From assembly GCA_964505555.1 (NCBI GenBank), contig CAZDIO010000154.1, positions 1-9,017 on the forward strand: a DNA stretch of 9,017 nt, written 5' to 3'. The DNA comes from CAZDIO01 sp964505555 (GTDB lineage Bacteria > Bdellovibrionota_C > UBA2361 > SZUA-149 > CAZDIO01). The translations under genes and the position numbers were made by a program. Shown one piece after another: positions 1 through 7,379 of the stretch. Positions within the stretch are counted from its first letter, which is position 1. The number at the start of each line of letters is the position of its first letter. Under the pieces are notes generated by a model. It ran no database searches, was not told the origin of the DNA, and saw only the letters and a program-made list of their open reading frames with translations.

Positions 1-132
1 ATTTATTCCGCGGTTATGAATCATTGAGAGAGACACCATTACAAATGTTGCAAGAAGAAAAAATATAATATCAATCAACGGAATAATCTCTACCCGTGCT
101 CGTCTTTTCTCCCGTAGTGATGGTAGATGCAT
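1..132 (-). CDS. exbD: ExbD/TolR-family biopolymer transport protein, N-terminal part (cut by window edge)
   Basis: The reading frame starts at ATG (132-130) and stays open for 44 codons to the window edge. It shows the classic ExbD N-terminus: a short basic cytoplasmic stretch (LREKRRARVEI), then PLIDIIFFLLATFVM, a single membrane helix. Asp21 in the PLID motif corresponds to the conserved membrane Asp used in proton conduction by ExbD/TolR. In the family a periplasmic domain of about 90 residues follows; it lies outside this window. The start is only 2 nt after the exbB stop, with a GGGG-containing stretch just upstream inside exbB, so translation is probably coupled. ExbD works with ExbB to energise TonB. 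TolR or MotB-like alternatives are less likely because a TonB-dependent receptor is in the same operon. Confidence 0.9.
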   Translation of the reverse strand, partial: MHLPSLREKRRARVEIIPLIDIIFFLLATFVMVSLSMIHNRGIN

Positions 133-134
133 GA

Positions 135-797
135 TTATGCCCCGTAAGCAATGCGATCGATCTTGTTTTCGTGCGTTATTTCCCCTGTCCCACTTTGAGC
201 TTGAAAAAGGATTTCAAGCCTTGTTCCGGCATCTTCAATTTCGTGGCGAATCTCTTCGGCAAGCGTATTGAGGTAGTTAAAAGGAATAAGCGCCACAATA
301 GCAATTCCCAGACCGAACGCCGTAGCAATCAAGGCTTCTGCGACCCCTCCGGTAATTGCAACTGGAGCGCTCAATTCCTGTGTGCCGAGAAGTCCAAAAG
401 CACGAATCATCCCGGTAACTGTTCCGAGCAGTCCAAGTAAGGGGGCTAGGGTAATAACGGTATCAAGCACAGAAATCCCGCGATTTACCCGTTTCAATTC
501 AAGCGCTGCCGCCCTTACGAGAGCACCGGTTAGGAGGTTTTTTCGTTGTTTTAAGCCATATGCAAGCACTCGAACGATCGGATCTTTTGAGCGGTTTGCA
601 AATTCCTCTGCTTGAGAAAGGGAGTGTTTTTCTACAAGCTCAAAAACTCGTGAGATCGCATCCGGCTCTCTTTCTTTTCGTAATTTCAAAATAAACCAGA
701 GGCGTTCGATCACAACGCTCAGGGTAATGATAGAGGTAAGTAACAACGGCCACATAATCGGGCCGCCCTGTATAAACAACTGTAACGTTTCGCTCAT
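135..797 (-). CDS. exbB: ExbB/TolQ/MotA-family proton channel subunit
   Basis: This 220-aa inner-membrane protein has the standard ExbB layout. A short periplasmic N-terminus is followed by TM1 (about 13-33, PIMWPLLLTSIITLSVVIER), a cytoplasmic loop, TM2 (about 109-137, containing TLAPLLGLLGTVTGMI) and TM3 (about 148-175, GGVAEALIATAFGLGIAIVA). The TM2 and TM3 motifs are family hallmarks of the proton-driven ExbB pentamer that surrounds ExbD and powers TonB. The start ATG has a good Shine-Dalgarno (AGGAAAG, about 8 nt upstream) that begins inside the receptor stop codon TGA. The gap to the receptor is 12 nt and to exbD 2 nt, so all three are very likely one transcript. TolQ is the main alternative, but tolQ normally sits with tolA/tolB/pal rather than behind a receptor gene. 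Length is normal for the family. Confidence 0.93.
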   Translation of the reverse strand: MSETLQLFIQGGPIMWPLLLTSIITLSVVIERLWFILKLRKEREPDAISRVFELVEKHSLSQAEEFANRSKDPIVRVLAYGLKQRKNLLTGALVRAAALELKRVNRGISVLDTVITLAPLLGLLGTVTGMIRAFGLLGTQELSAPVAITGGVAEALIATAFGLGIAIVALIPFNYLNTLAEEIRHEIEDAGTRLEILFQAQSGTGEITHENKIDRIAYGA

Positions 798-809
798 CTA
801 CAACTTTCC

Positions 810-2945
810 TCAGAAGCGAACATTTACCCCTGCATAAAAATTTCTCTCTGGTGCAGGCTCAATTCCGTTTGAACGAATTCGCGAGTAGTACTCCTGATCA
901 AAGAGGTTATTGATCCCCGCGATTACGCTGAGAGTATCTTTATAAACAGCAAATTCAGCGGTTAGATCCCAAACAACATAGGAAGGGATGAACCTATTTG
1001 TCGTATTTCCATCATCTGCGAAATGTTCATCTACATAGGTTCCAAGAAGAGCTACTTTAGCAAATTCTGGGTAGGAATAAACTCCACCAAATCGAAGCAG
1101 ATAATCGGGTGCGTATTGTGGGGTCTTTCCATCAAGGGAGCCTTCCGTAAACTCTGCATCAAGAAAGGAGACGTTGGTATAGAATCTGAACTCACCAAAA
1201 GAGGAAAACTTGTCCTCACCGATCACCGCGTCTGTTAGTGAAAAAAGGTTAATATCTCCAGCAAGATCTACCCCATAATATTGCGCTTCACCGGTGTTTG
1301 TAATCGCAGTATCAACTCGGCCAAAAATATTGTCGAAATTATAGGCAAAAACACTCGTATCGAAATGTGCCCAAGAAACTGGCTCACCACGAACACCTAA
1401 TTCATACGCCAAGGTGTCAGCCTCTTCAATATCTTCACTGATCGTATCCCCTGTTCCAAGAGGGACTGTATCCTGAAAAGTCACGGGCTTATATCCTTGC
1501 GAGATATTTCCGTACATCTCGCTTTTTTCTCCAAGTTGATAGGCAAGGCCAAGGCCAAAAAGTGGGACGGTGTCTGTTTGATCCGTTGAACGAAGCGGAG
1601 CAACTGAACCAGTATTCATTTTTTCATCAATCTCTTGGTAGATATTTTCCAATCGAAATCCAGGGGTAACCGAAAAATTACCAAAGGCAAAACGGTTTTC
1701 AACGAAAAGAGAGACATCAAAGATATTTCGCGAGATATCTTTGACAAGATCTCCAGTACTTGCATCTGGAGCTGAACCTTTTTCCTGCTGGAACGGAGAA
1801 TCGTCACCGAAGAGAAAGATTCCGGTAGAAAGAGTTTGAGTATTATCCAACCATTGCCAATCATGGCTCACTCGTGTTTCAGCCCCAACAAATCGAAACT
1901 CCTGAAGTTGAATGGTGTTTGTTTCGCCGAGTGGGAATCCTCCAAAAGCTGGAGCAGCACCAAGATCCTGTCTTCGACTTTCACGACGGTAATACCCTCC
2001 CCAGAGTCGACCACTGAGTGTCGTATCGGCTGAAAGATCTGAATGAACGATAATAGTTGGGACGTACCGTTCAATGTTGAGCTGATCGGAATCTAGTGTA
2101 TTTTGTTCGCGATCTTCATAGTAGTTGGCAAGTCCTGGCCCTGATTCGAGTGTCAGGCCTCCTGGTTCGTGATGACTGGCATCATAAGCATCCAGTTCAA
2201 CATGCCAAACAGTATCTGGTGAACTTTCAAAAGCAAACTTCAAACCACCATTGTTCACATAATAATCACTGTTGGCGTCGCGAAAACCATCTGATTGTCG
2301 GCGATGGTAGTATCCCAATACACCAACACCGTCTTGGCTCGTCGTTATCTGATTAAATGTTGACCACAAGTTTTCTGAGCCGAGGATCTGTTTTGTTTGA
2401 AAACTTGTTGGTTCATCAGGACTAGGAAAAATAGTTACATAATTGAGTGCTCCCCCGGCCTGTGGTCCGTAAAGCAATGCCCCACCACCCCGTACAAACT
2501 CAATTCGATCGATTAGTTCAACCGGTGGTTGATAATACACAGCAGGATATCCGTAGGGATCGGCGCTAATGGGAATACCATCTTTAAGGATGTTGAGATT
2601 AAAACTTTCATGAGGATCTCCAAGGCCTCGGAAATTGATACTGGAGAAGCTCTCGTTTCCTACCTCACTAACGAGAAGCCCAGGGATTTCAGAAAACATC
2701 TGTCTATAGTTATTGGTAACGATCGGAGGAACTGATTCAAGCTCCTGAACAGTTACCTTTTTCTCCTCAAAAATCTTAGAATCCTTCTCCGGGGGAGAAA
2801 ACGGGGAGCCTTGCTTAACCTCTTGGCCATGAACGACAACAGGTGGGAGCTCGGTTGAAGGTTGATTCTCCTGTGTTTGAGCAGATGTTGAGTACACTAC
2901 GAGAGATAGCGCAGAGAAAAGAAACAGACGGTAACGAGAAAACAT
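810..2945 (-). CDS. TonB-dependent outer-membrane receptor, FecA-like (siderophore/iron-type uptake)
   Basis: This is a 711-aa outer-membrane transporter. Residues 1-22 form a signal peptide (basic start, FLFSALSLVVYSTSA, predicted cleavage before Gln23). PPVVVHG at about 34-40 may be the TonB box. The plug domain spans about 65-171, with INFRGLGDPHE, NILKDGIPI, IDRIEFVRGG and LLYGPQAGGALNYV typical of TonB plugs. The rest is beta-barrel, ending in GINNLFDQEYY and a terminal Phe (VNVRF) used for barrel assembly. It lacks the extra N-terminal signalling domain of FecA/FpvA-type transducers, so it probably imports only. Plug wording resembles the FecA (ferric dicitrate) family, but substrate cannot be read from sequence. 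GGAGGG sits only 2 nt from the ATG, an unusually short spacing. No alternative start exists because an in-frame stop lies shortly upstream. It leads the receptor-exbB-exbD operon. Confidence 0.95.
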   Translation of the reverse strand: MFSRYRLFLFSALSLVVYSTSAQTQENQPSTELPPVVVHGQEVKQGSPFSPPEKDSKIFEEKKVTVQELESVPPIVTNNYRQMFSEIPGLLVSEVGNESFSSINFRGLGDPHESFNLNILKDGIPISADPYGYPAVYYQPPVELIDRIEFVRGGGALLYGPQAGGALNYVTIFPSPDEPTSFQTKQILGSENLWSTFNQITTSQDGVGVLGYYHRRQSDGFRDANSDYYVNNGGLKFAFESSPDTVWHVELDAYDASHHEPGGLTLESGPGLANYYEDREQNTLDSDQLNIERYVPTIIVHSDLSADTTLSGRLWGGYYRRESRRQDLGAAPAFGGFPLGETNTIQLQEFRFVGAETRVSHDWQWLDNTQTLSTGIFLFGDDSPFQQEKGSAPDASTGDLVKDISRNIFDVSLFVENRFAFGNFSVTPGFRLENIYQEIDEKMNTGSVAPLRSTDQTDTVPLFGLGLAYQLGEKSEMYGNISQGYKPVTFQDTVPLGTGDTISEDIEEADTLAYELGVRGEPVSWAHFDTSVFAYNFDNIFGRVDTAITNTGEAQYYGVDLAGDINLFSLTDAVIGEDKFSSFGEFRFYTNVSFLDAEFTEGSLDGKTPQYAPDYLLRFGGVYSYPEFAKVALLGTYVDEHFADDGNTTNRFIPSYVVWDLTAEFAVYKDTLSVIAGINNLFDQEYYSRIRSNGIEPAPERNFYAGVNVRF

Positions 2946-2988
2946 AGCCCTCCGATGGAAAAGTAACGGATATCAACGCAAAAAAGCC

Positions 2989-3016
2989 TCTATCATACGG
3001 TTGCTCTGTATGTCAA
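2989..3016 (-). promoter_or_regulatory. Candidate sigma-70-type promoter for the receptor-exbB-exbD operon
   Basis: On the minus strand a perfect -35 hexamer TTGACA (3016-3011) is followed 16 nt later by GATAGA (2994-2989), a poor -10. TATGAT (2997-2992) is a better hexamer but only 13 nt from the -35, too close for a standard promoter. The position, about 45 nt before the receptor start, is reasonable. A weak -10 next to a perfect -35 may mean activator dependence. No convincing Fur box was found by eye. Confidence 0.4.
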
Positions 3017-3032
3017 ACAAATGATCGAACTA

Positions 3033-3054
3033 GAAATAGCGCGATTGAAATAGC
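3033..3054 (-). repeat. Tandem 8-bp direct repeat upstream of the receptor promoter
   Basis: GAAATAGC occurs at 3033-3040 and again at 3047-3054 on the plus strand (GCTATTTC on the transcribed side), separated by 6 bp (14-bp period). It lies about 16-38 bp upstream of the candidate -35 element, a usual position for an activator binding a direct repeat. The repeat is seen directly; its role as an operator is inference. Confidence 0.45.
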
Positions 3055-3085
3055 AAGAGGTTATATGGAAACGTGCCGCAATTTG

Positions 3086-3110
3086 CTCCGAATCAGGCAG
3101 GCCCGCGGAG
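3086..3110 (-). other. GC-rich hairpin just after the acyl-CoA dehydrogenase stop (weak terminator candidate)
   Basis: CTCCG (3086-3090) and CGGAG (3106-3110) form a 5-bp stem 3 nt beyond the stop codon, with further GGC/GCC pairing possible inside the loop. No T-run follows on the minus strand, so it is not a convincing intrinsic terminator. It could slow RNA polymerase or protect the mRNA 3' end. Confidence 0.25.
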
Positions 3111-3113
3111 TTT

Positions 3114-4874
3114 CTAAATCGTATCCCAAGGATACTTTCCTTCTGCCACAAGAAGATCAGAGAGTCCCTCGATGAGATCATCTTCATTATGGTCAAGACG
3201 TCTTAAATTCTGAAACATTCTTCGTTTTGCTTGCTGCGTAAAGATCTTTGCAATCCCGACTTCGTGCTTTCTTTTCTCTGCTGAACTGCCATTGATCATG
3301 GTTGTTACTCGAGAGAGCACACAGAGGCCAACAAAAATATCACTGGCGATATCTCCAAGTCGCTTCATGAGAAACTGCTTCTCAATTACCTCTTTTTTGT
3401 GTCGACGAAGTACTGATTCGGTAGCTTGCTCTAAGCGCAGCGCATACTTTTCAAATACCTCAGCTTCTCCACGAAGGGTAGGATGAACAAAACTAATTCG
3501 ATTCCTTCCTAGTGGGGTAAACTGCGAAAGCCGCTTTGTTGCGTATTGAGAGAGAACTCCAAAACCTTTAATGGGATCGTTAAAAATACCGCTTAGTCCT
3601 TTTCCAACCTCTTTGAGGTAGTCCCCAGCATCTTTCATTCCCGAAAGCGCAATATAGAGGCGAAGAATTTCATTTGTTCCTTCAAAAATCATATTGATTC
3701 GCGAATCACGAACGATCTTTTCATAGACATAATCTTTCATAAAGCCGTTTCCACCGGCAACTTGTAATGCCTCATTTGCAACCTGCCATAAGGCTTCTGA
3801 TACAAACACCTTACTGATTGCCGCCTCAACAGAGTAGTCATCCATTCCCGAATCTATATAATGTCCAACCATCGAAACAACGCTCTCTGCAGCAAAACAG
3901 CTTACTGCCATCTGCCCGATTTTTTCCTTTACCAGTCCAAACTCCGAAATACTTTTTCCAAACTGCTTTCGCTCCGTTGCGTATTGTGAAGCAAGTTCAA
4001 TCGCTCGCTTCATCGCACCGATACACCCTCCACCAAGTCCGGTCCGACCATTATTTAAAATCGCCATCGCAACCTTAAATCCCTTCCCCTCTTCTCCAAG
4101 AAGGTTTTCAGCGGGAACTTTTACGTTGTCAAAGCTTACCGTGGTTGTTGCCGAGGCTCGAATTCCCATCTTGTCTTCTTTGGCACCACTTTGAACGCCA
4201 GCAAAGCTTCGTTCCACAAGAAACGCAGAGATCTTCCCTTTTTCACTATTGGTTCGTGCAAACACCGTGAAAAAATCTGCCATCGCACCATTGGTGATCC
4301 AAATTTTTTCCCCATTGAGAGTCCAACTCCCATCCTGGTTTTTCTGCGCATTGGTAGTAATCGCTGCCGCATCGGAACCACACCCAGGTTCGGTAAGACA
4401 AAACGCGGCGATCATCTCACCGCTGGCAAGAAGAGGGAGATATCGTTTTTTTTGCTCTGCCGTTCCAAAAAGGAGAAGCCCCTTCATGCCGATGGAGCTG
4501 TGAGCACCGATCGTTAAAGAAGTCGCTGCATCATAACGACTGGTTTGTTGCAACACGCGCGAGTAGGCGGTGTTTGAAAGACCAATGCCACCGTGCTCTT
4601 CAGGGATAATTAATCCAAATAACCCAAGCTCTTTTAGTTCATTGAGGTAACTCTCTGGTTGCTCCCCCTTAGCATCATAGTGACGAAACTTCTCATCCTC
4701 TCCCGCCATGAAGCGATCAATAGAATCCAGCACCATTCGCAACGTCTCAACCTCTTCTGATTGCGGTATCGGAAAAGGGTAGATATTTTCCTCGATAATA
4801 TTTCCAAGAAAGAGCTCTTTTGCTACGCTCACTTCTCGTTCAAGGTTTGATGGTGCTGTTTTTTCGCTGGTCAT
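3114..4874 (-). CDS. Acyl-CoA dehydrogenase, very-long-chain (VLCAD/ACAD9) type with C-terminal extension
   Basis: This 586-aa FAD flavoenzyme would catalyse the first step of fatty acid beta-oxidation, acyl-CoA to trans-2-enoyl-CoA, passing electrons to ETF. The N-terminal helical domain covers about 40-155. The first family signature is at 159-171 (CLTEPGCGSDAAA), with Cys165 where Ser, Ala, Gly or Asn is usual. The mid beta-domain includes GEKIWITNGA (188-197). The second signature starts at Gln371 (QVAGGNGF, with Arg389-Asp390 near its end). Glu398 in IFEGTNEILR matches the VLCAD catalytic base. Residues from about 420 form a second helical region of about 165 aa, typical of VLCAD/ACAD9 homodimers and absent from 380-aa short/medium-chain enzymes; in VLCAD it contributes to membrane association. 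A weak GGA-type Shine-Dalgarno precedes the ATG. It probably has its own transcript, divergent from the ATPase gene. No other beta-oxidation gene is visible. Confidence 0.96.
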   Translation of the reverse strand: MTSEKTAPSNLEREVSVAKELFLGNIIEENIYPFPIPQSEEVETLRMVLDSIDRFMAGEDEKFRHYDAKGEQPESYLNELKELGLFGLIIPEEHGGIGLSNTAYSRVLQQTSRYDAATSLTIGAHSSIGMKGLLLFGTAEQKKRYLPLLASGEMIAAFCLTEPGCGSDAAAITTNAQKNQDGSWTLNGEKIWITNGAMADFFTVFARTNSEKGKISAFLVERSFAGVQSGAKEDKMGIRASATTTVSFDNVKVPAENLLGEEGKGFKVAMAILNNGRTGLGGGCIGAMKRAIELASQYATERKQFGKSISEFGLVKEKIGQMAVSCFAAESVVSMVGHYIDSGMDDYSVEAAISKVFVSEALWQVANEALQVAGGNGFMKDYVYEKIVRDSRINMIFEGTNEILRLYIALSGMKDAGDYLKEVGKGLSGIFNDPIKGFGVLSQYATKRLSQFTPLGRNRISFVHPTLRGEAEVFEKYALRLEQATESVLRRHKKEVIEKQFLMKRLGDIASDIFVGLCVLSRVTTMINGSSAEKRKHEVGIAKIFTQQAKRRMFQNLRRLDHNEDDLIEGLSDLLVAEGKYPWDTI

Positions 4875-4903
4875 AAGTGTTCCACGTTCGTGTTTGTCGT
4901 TCC

Positions 4904-4909
4904 CTTATA
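4904..4909 (-). promoter_or_regulatory. Possible -10 element for the acyl-CoA dehydrogenase gene
   Basis: TATAAG on the minus strand lies about 30 nt before the ATG. No recognisable -35 hexamer sits at the right distance, so this is only a tentative site; the true promoter may be elsewhere in the divergent region. Confidence 0.25.
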
Positions 4910-5006
4910 TGATTCGGCTTGCGTTTGATTGGTATGAAGATCCGCTCTGATCTCTCTCTTTAGTCCAAAAATAGGGGGCAAAGTTCAAGAAAAACTCCCT
5001 CGAAGG

Positions 5007-5034
5007 TTGACAAAATACGACATTTTCCTATAAA
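5007..5034 (+). promoter_or_regulatory. Strong sigma-70-type promoter for the ATPase gene
   Basis: A perfect -35 TTGACA (5007-5012) is separated by 16 bp from TATAAA (5029-5034), a five-of-six match to the -10 consensus. Transcription would start near 5041, giving an 80-nt untranslated leader before the ATG at 5124. This is the best promoter in the window. Confidence 0.72.
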
Positions 5035-5041
5035 TTCGATG

Positions 5042-5091
5042 GGTTAACCGTTTTCTTACTGGGTTATGTTGTCTTCAATTTTGCACATAAC
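5042..5091 (+). repeat. Palindrome at the predicted start site plus a leader inverted repeat
   Basis: GGTTAACC (5042-5049) is a perfect 8-bp palindrome on the predicted transcription start. Further down, GTTATGT (5063-5069) and ACATAAC (5085-5091) form a 7-bp inverted repeat around a 15-nt loop. GGGTTA also occurs twice, at 5041 and 5061, exactly 20 bp apart. Together these could be operator sites for a repressor of the ATPase gene, or a leader stem-loop. The symmetry is seen; the regulatory role is inference. Confidence 0.35.
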
Positions 5092-5123
5092 ATCGATAAG
5101 GGGCAGAAAATAACAAAGACTCA

Positions 5124-7349
5124 ATGAAGACGTACCTCATTAAAATTCCACAGAACAATACCCGCACCGAGGCGCCTTTTGCTGATGTCTTTACCCAACT
5201 CCATGAAACACTTCGTGGAGAGAAGATCGCCTTTGAACTTCTAGCCACAGGACAAAATATCGGCTTTTGTTTCTCTGCTGATGAGGCTACCTGCGAGGTT
5301 GTCTCCGGACAGATCTATGCGGTAGCCCCTGATAGTGACATTATTGAAATTCCTGATTTTACTCGAAATACTGGAAAAACAATTCGCTTTGTAAGCTCTG
5401 AACTGAGTCTTAAAAGAAACGATCTTTTCCCCTTAAAAACATTTAATGAGTTTGAAGGGGACTCCCTTTCTGGACTGCTTAGTGTGCTTTCTAAGTGCAT
5501 TCCCGGAGAGATGGTGATTGTTCAAATAGTAGTAATGCCTGAAAAAGATACCGGCTTTCACCACTTCAAACTTAATATCCGAAAAAGTTTTGACAAGTTT
5601 CGCCACATTTTTCGTTTTAAGTATTGGTTTAAGAAGGGCATCTCTCAATCTTTTAAAACTAAGTTTCATGAGAAGATCTCTGGTCGACTCTATCGAACAA
5701 ATATAAGAGTTGCCTCCTTAGTGACTGATTCTGAGCGTGATCCCGCTATAAAGCTCAAAGCACTCTACGGTGCGATGGCAAATTTTAATACGCTCGATCT
5801 CAATCAGTTTCACATTCATCCCATGAAACGTCTTATCGGTCTGCCACTCTTTCAAGAGCGAACACTCCGCAAAGGATTTCTCCTCTCTACCGTGGAGCTT
5901 GCCACGTTGTTTCATTTACCAAATGAAGAGGAGGTTCCAAATCTGATTCACGTACTTTCAAAGCGTGAAGCTCCCCCAGCAGAACTACCAACGGATCTCT
6001 CTGACCCGGAGATCTCCTTCTTTGGAACAACTAATTTCCGCGATCAGAAAGTTCCCTTTGGAATTAAACGCAGTGATCGCCGACGTCACCTCTATGTCGT
6101 GGGAAAATCAGGCTCCGGAAAATCAAAACTCCTTGAGCTGCTTATTAAAAACGATATCGATACCGGTCATGGGGTGGGAGTATTAGATCCTCACGGAGAT
6201 CTTGTTGATAATATTTTGCGCGTCATTCCGGAGCGACGAATCAAAGATGTCGTGCTCTTTGATCCTTCCGATCTTCGTTTTCCACCCAGTTTTAACCCAT
6301 TGGAGAAAGTTCCTGAAGAGTTAAAAATGCGGGTGACGATCGGATTTATTGAGATTTTTAAGAAACTCTTTGGTACGAACTGGTCACCACGGCTCGAGCA
6401 CGTTCTTCGCTACACGACTCTTGCGCTCCTTGATTCGCCGGGCACTACCGTTCTTTCCATCCTCAAAATGCTCACGGATAAGAACTACCGGCAGATGATC
6501 GTCAGAAATATTCAAGATAACGTTGTAAAAAACTTCTGGGTTAATGAATTTGCAAGCTGGTCAGAGAAGTTTGACAATGAAGCGATTACTCCTCTCCTTA
6601 ATAAGGTTGGTCAGTTTGTGGCCACAAACATGATTCGAAATATCGTCGGTCAACCTGAAAACCGGATTGACTTTCGAGAGATCATGGACTCAAAGAAGAT
6701 CTTGCTCCTAAAAATCTCCAAGGGAATTCTTGGCGAAGAAAACGCCTCACTTCTTGGCGCTGTGGCAATTACCAAAATCTATCAAGCAGCGATGTCTCGA
6801 GCGGATATCGCCGAAGATAAACGAGTGGATTTTTACTGTTACGTAGATGAGTTTCATAACTTCGCTACGGATACTTTTGATGAAATTCTTACCGAAGCAA
6901 GAAAATACCGGCTTAATTTAACGATTGCCAATCAGTTTCTAGGGCAACTCGATGAGAAGATCCGAAAAACAGTTTTTGGAAATGTTGGTTCCCTGATCTC
7001 CTTTCGCGTTGGGGGAGAAGATGCACACATAATTGAATCAGAATACAATCCTCGCTTTACAAACCGAGACATCATTAACCTCGGAGTTCGTGATTTTTGT
7101 ATTAAGATGTCCATTGATGGCGATGTAAAGGAAGCTTTCTCAGGTCGAACGCTGACGATGAAACCTCCAGAGAAGAACTTCTACAAAGAATGTATTGATT
7201 TTTCTCGCTCAAAATATGCTCGACCATTAGAAGAGGTCCAAGAGATCTTAAGTCGTTGGGAAGAGGGTGATTTCCATGACAAATCACAACCCCAAACCAA
7301 ACCAAACGATCCTTTCGCTGAAGTTGAATTCGAAGAGCCGATCATATAG
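5124..7349 (+). CDS. VirD4/TraD/HerA-class P-loop ATPase (DNA translocase or coupling-protein-like)
   Basis: This 741-aa protein has an N-terminal domain of about 300 residues with no recognised motif, then a RecA-like motor domain. Walker A is GKSGSGKS (327-334), a GVLDPHGDLV motif lies at 352-361, Walker B is at about 570-576 ending in Asp575-Glu576, and TIANQFLGQL (600-609) matches the Q-containing motif of VirD4/TraD-type coupling ATPases. The architecture resembles ATPases annotated as type IV secretion DNA-binding or TraM-recognition proteins, which I recall as common in candidate-phyla genomes. In that class the hexamer moves DNA or feeds it to a channel. No transmembrane segment is evident, unlike classic VirD4, so a soluble HerA/VirB4-like role is possible. 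The C-terminus (from about 715) is polar and acidic. A strong promoter lies upstream but the Shine-Dalgarno is weak; no in-frame alternative start exists after the stop at 5097. No relaxase or other secretion gene is adjacent. Confidence 0.92.
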   Translation: MKTYLIKIPQNNTRTEAPFADVFTQLHETLRGEKIAFELLATGQNIGFCFSADEATCEVVSGQIYAVAPDSDIIEIPDFTRNTGKTIRFVSSELSLKRNDLFPLKTFNEFEGDSLSGLLSVLSKCIPGEMVIVQIVVMPEKDTGFHHFKLNIRKSFDKFRHIFRFKYWFKKGISQSFKTKFHEKISGRLYRTNIRVASLVTDSERDPAIKLKALYGAMANFNTLDLNQFHIHPMKRLIGLPLFQERTLRKGFLLSTVELATLFHLPNEEEVPNLIHVLSKREAPPAELPTDLSDPEISFFGTTNFRDQKVPFGIKRSDRRRHLYVVGKSGSGKSKLLELLIKNDIDTGHGVGVLDPHGDLVDNILRVIPERRIKDVVLFDPSDLRFPPSFNPLEKVPEELKMRVTIGFIEIFKKLFGTNWSPRLEHVLRYTTLALLDSPGTTVLSILKMLTDKNYRQMIVRNIQDNVVKNFWVNEFASWSEKFDNEAITPLLNKVGQFVATNMIRNIVGQPENRIDFREIMDSKKILLLKISKGILGEENASLLGAVAITKIYQAAMSRADIAEDKRVDFYCYVDEFHNFATDTFDEILTEARKYRLNLTIANQFLGQLDEKIRKTVFGNVGSLISFRVGGEDAHIIESEYNPRFTNRDIINLGVRDFCIKMSIDGDVKEAFSGRTLTMKPPEKNFYKECIDFSRSKYARPLEEVQEILSRWEEGDFHDKSQPQTKPNDPFAEVEFEEPII

Positions 7350-7379
7350 ATATCTTCTAATATTTTAATTTTCTTTATG

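Noticed and set aside
4191..4517. Plus-strand open frame of 108 codons inside the acyl-CoA dehydrogenase
   Set aside because: Antisense to the conserved catalytic region of a clear enzyme; no initiation signal seen.
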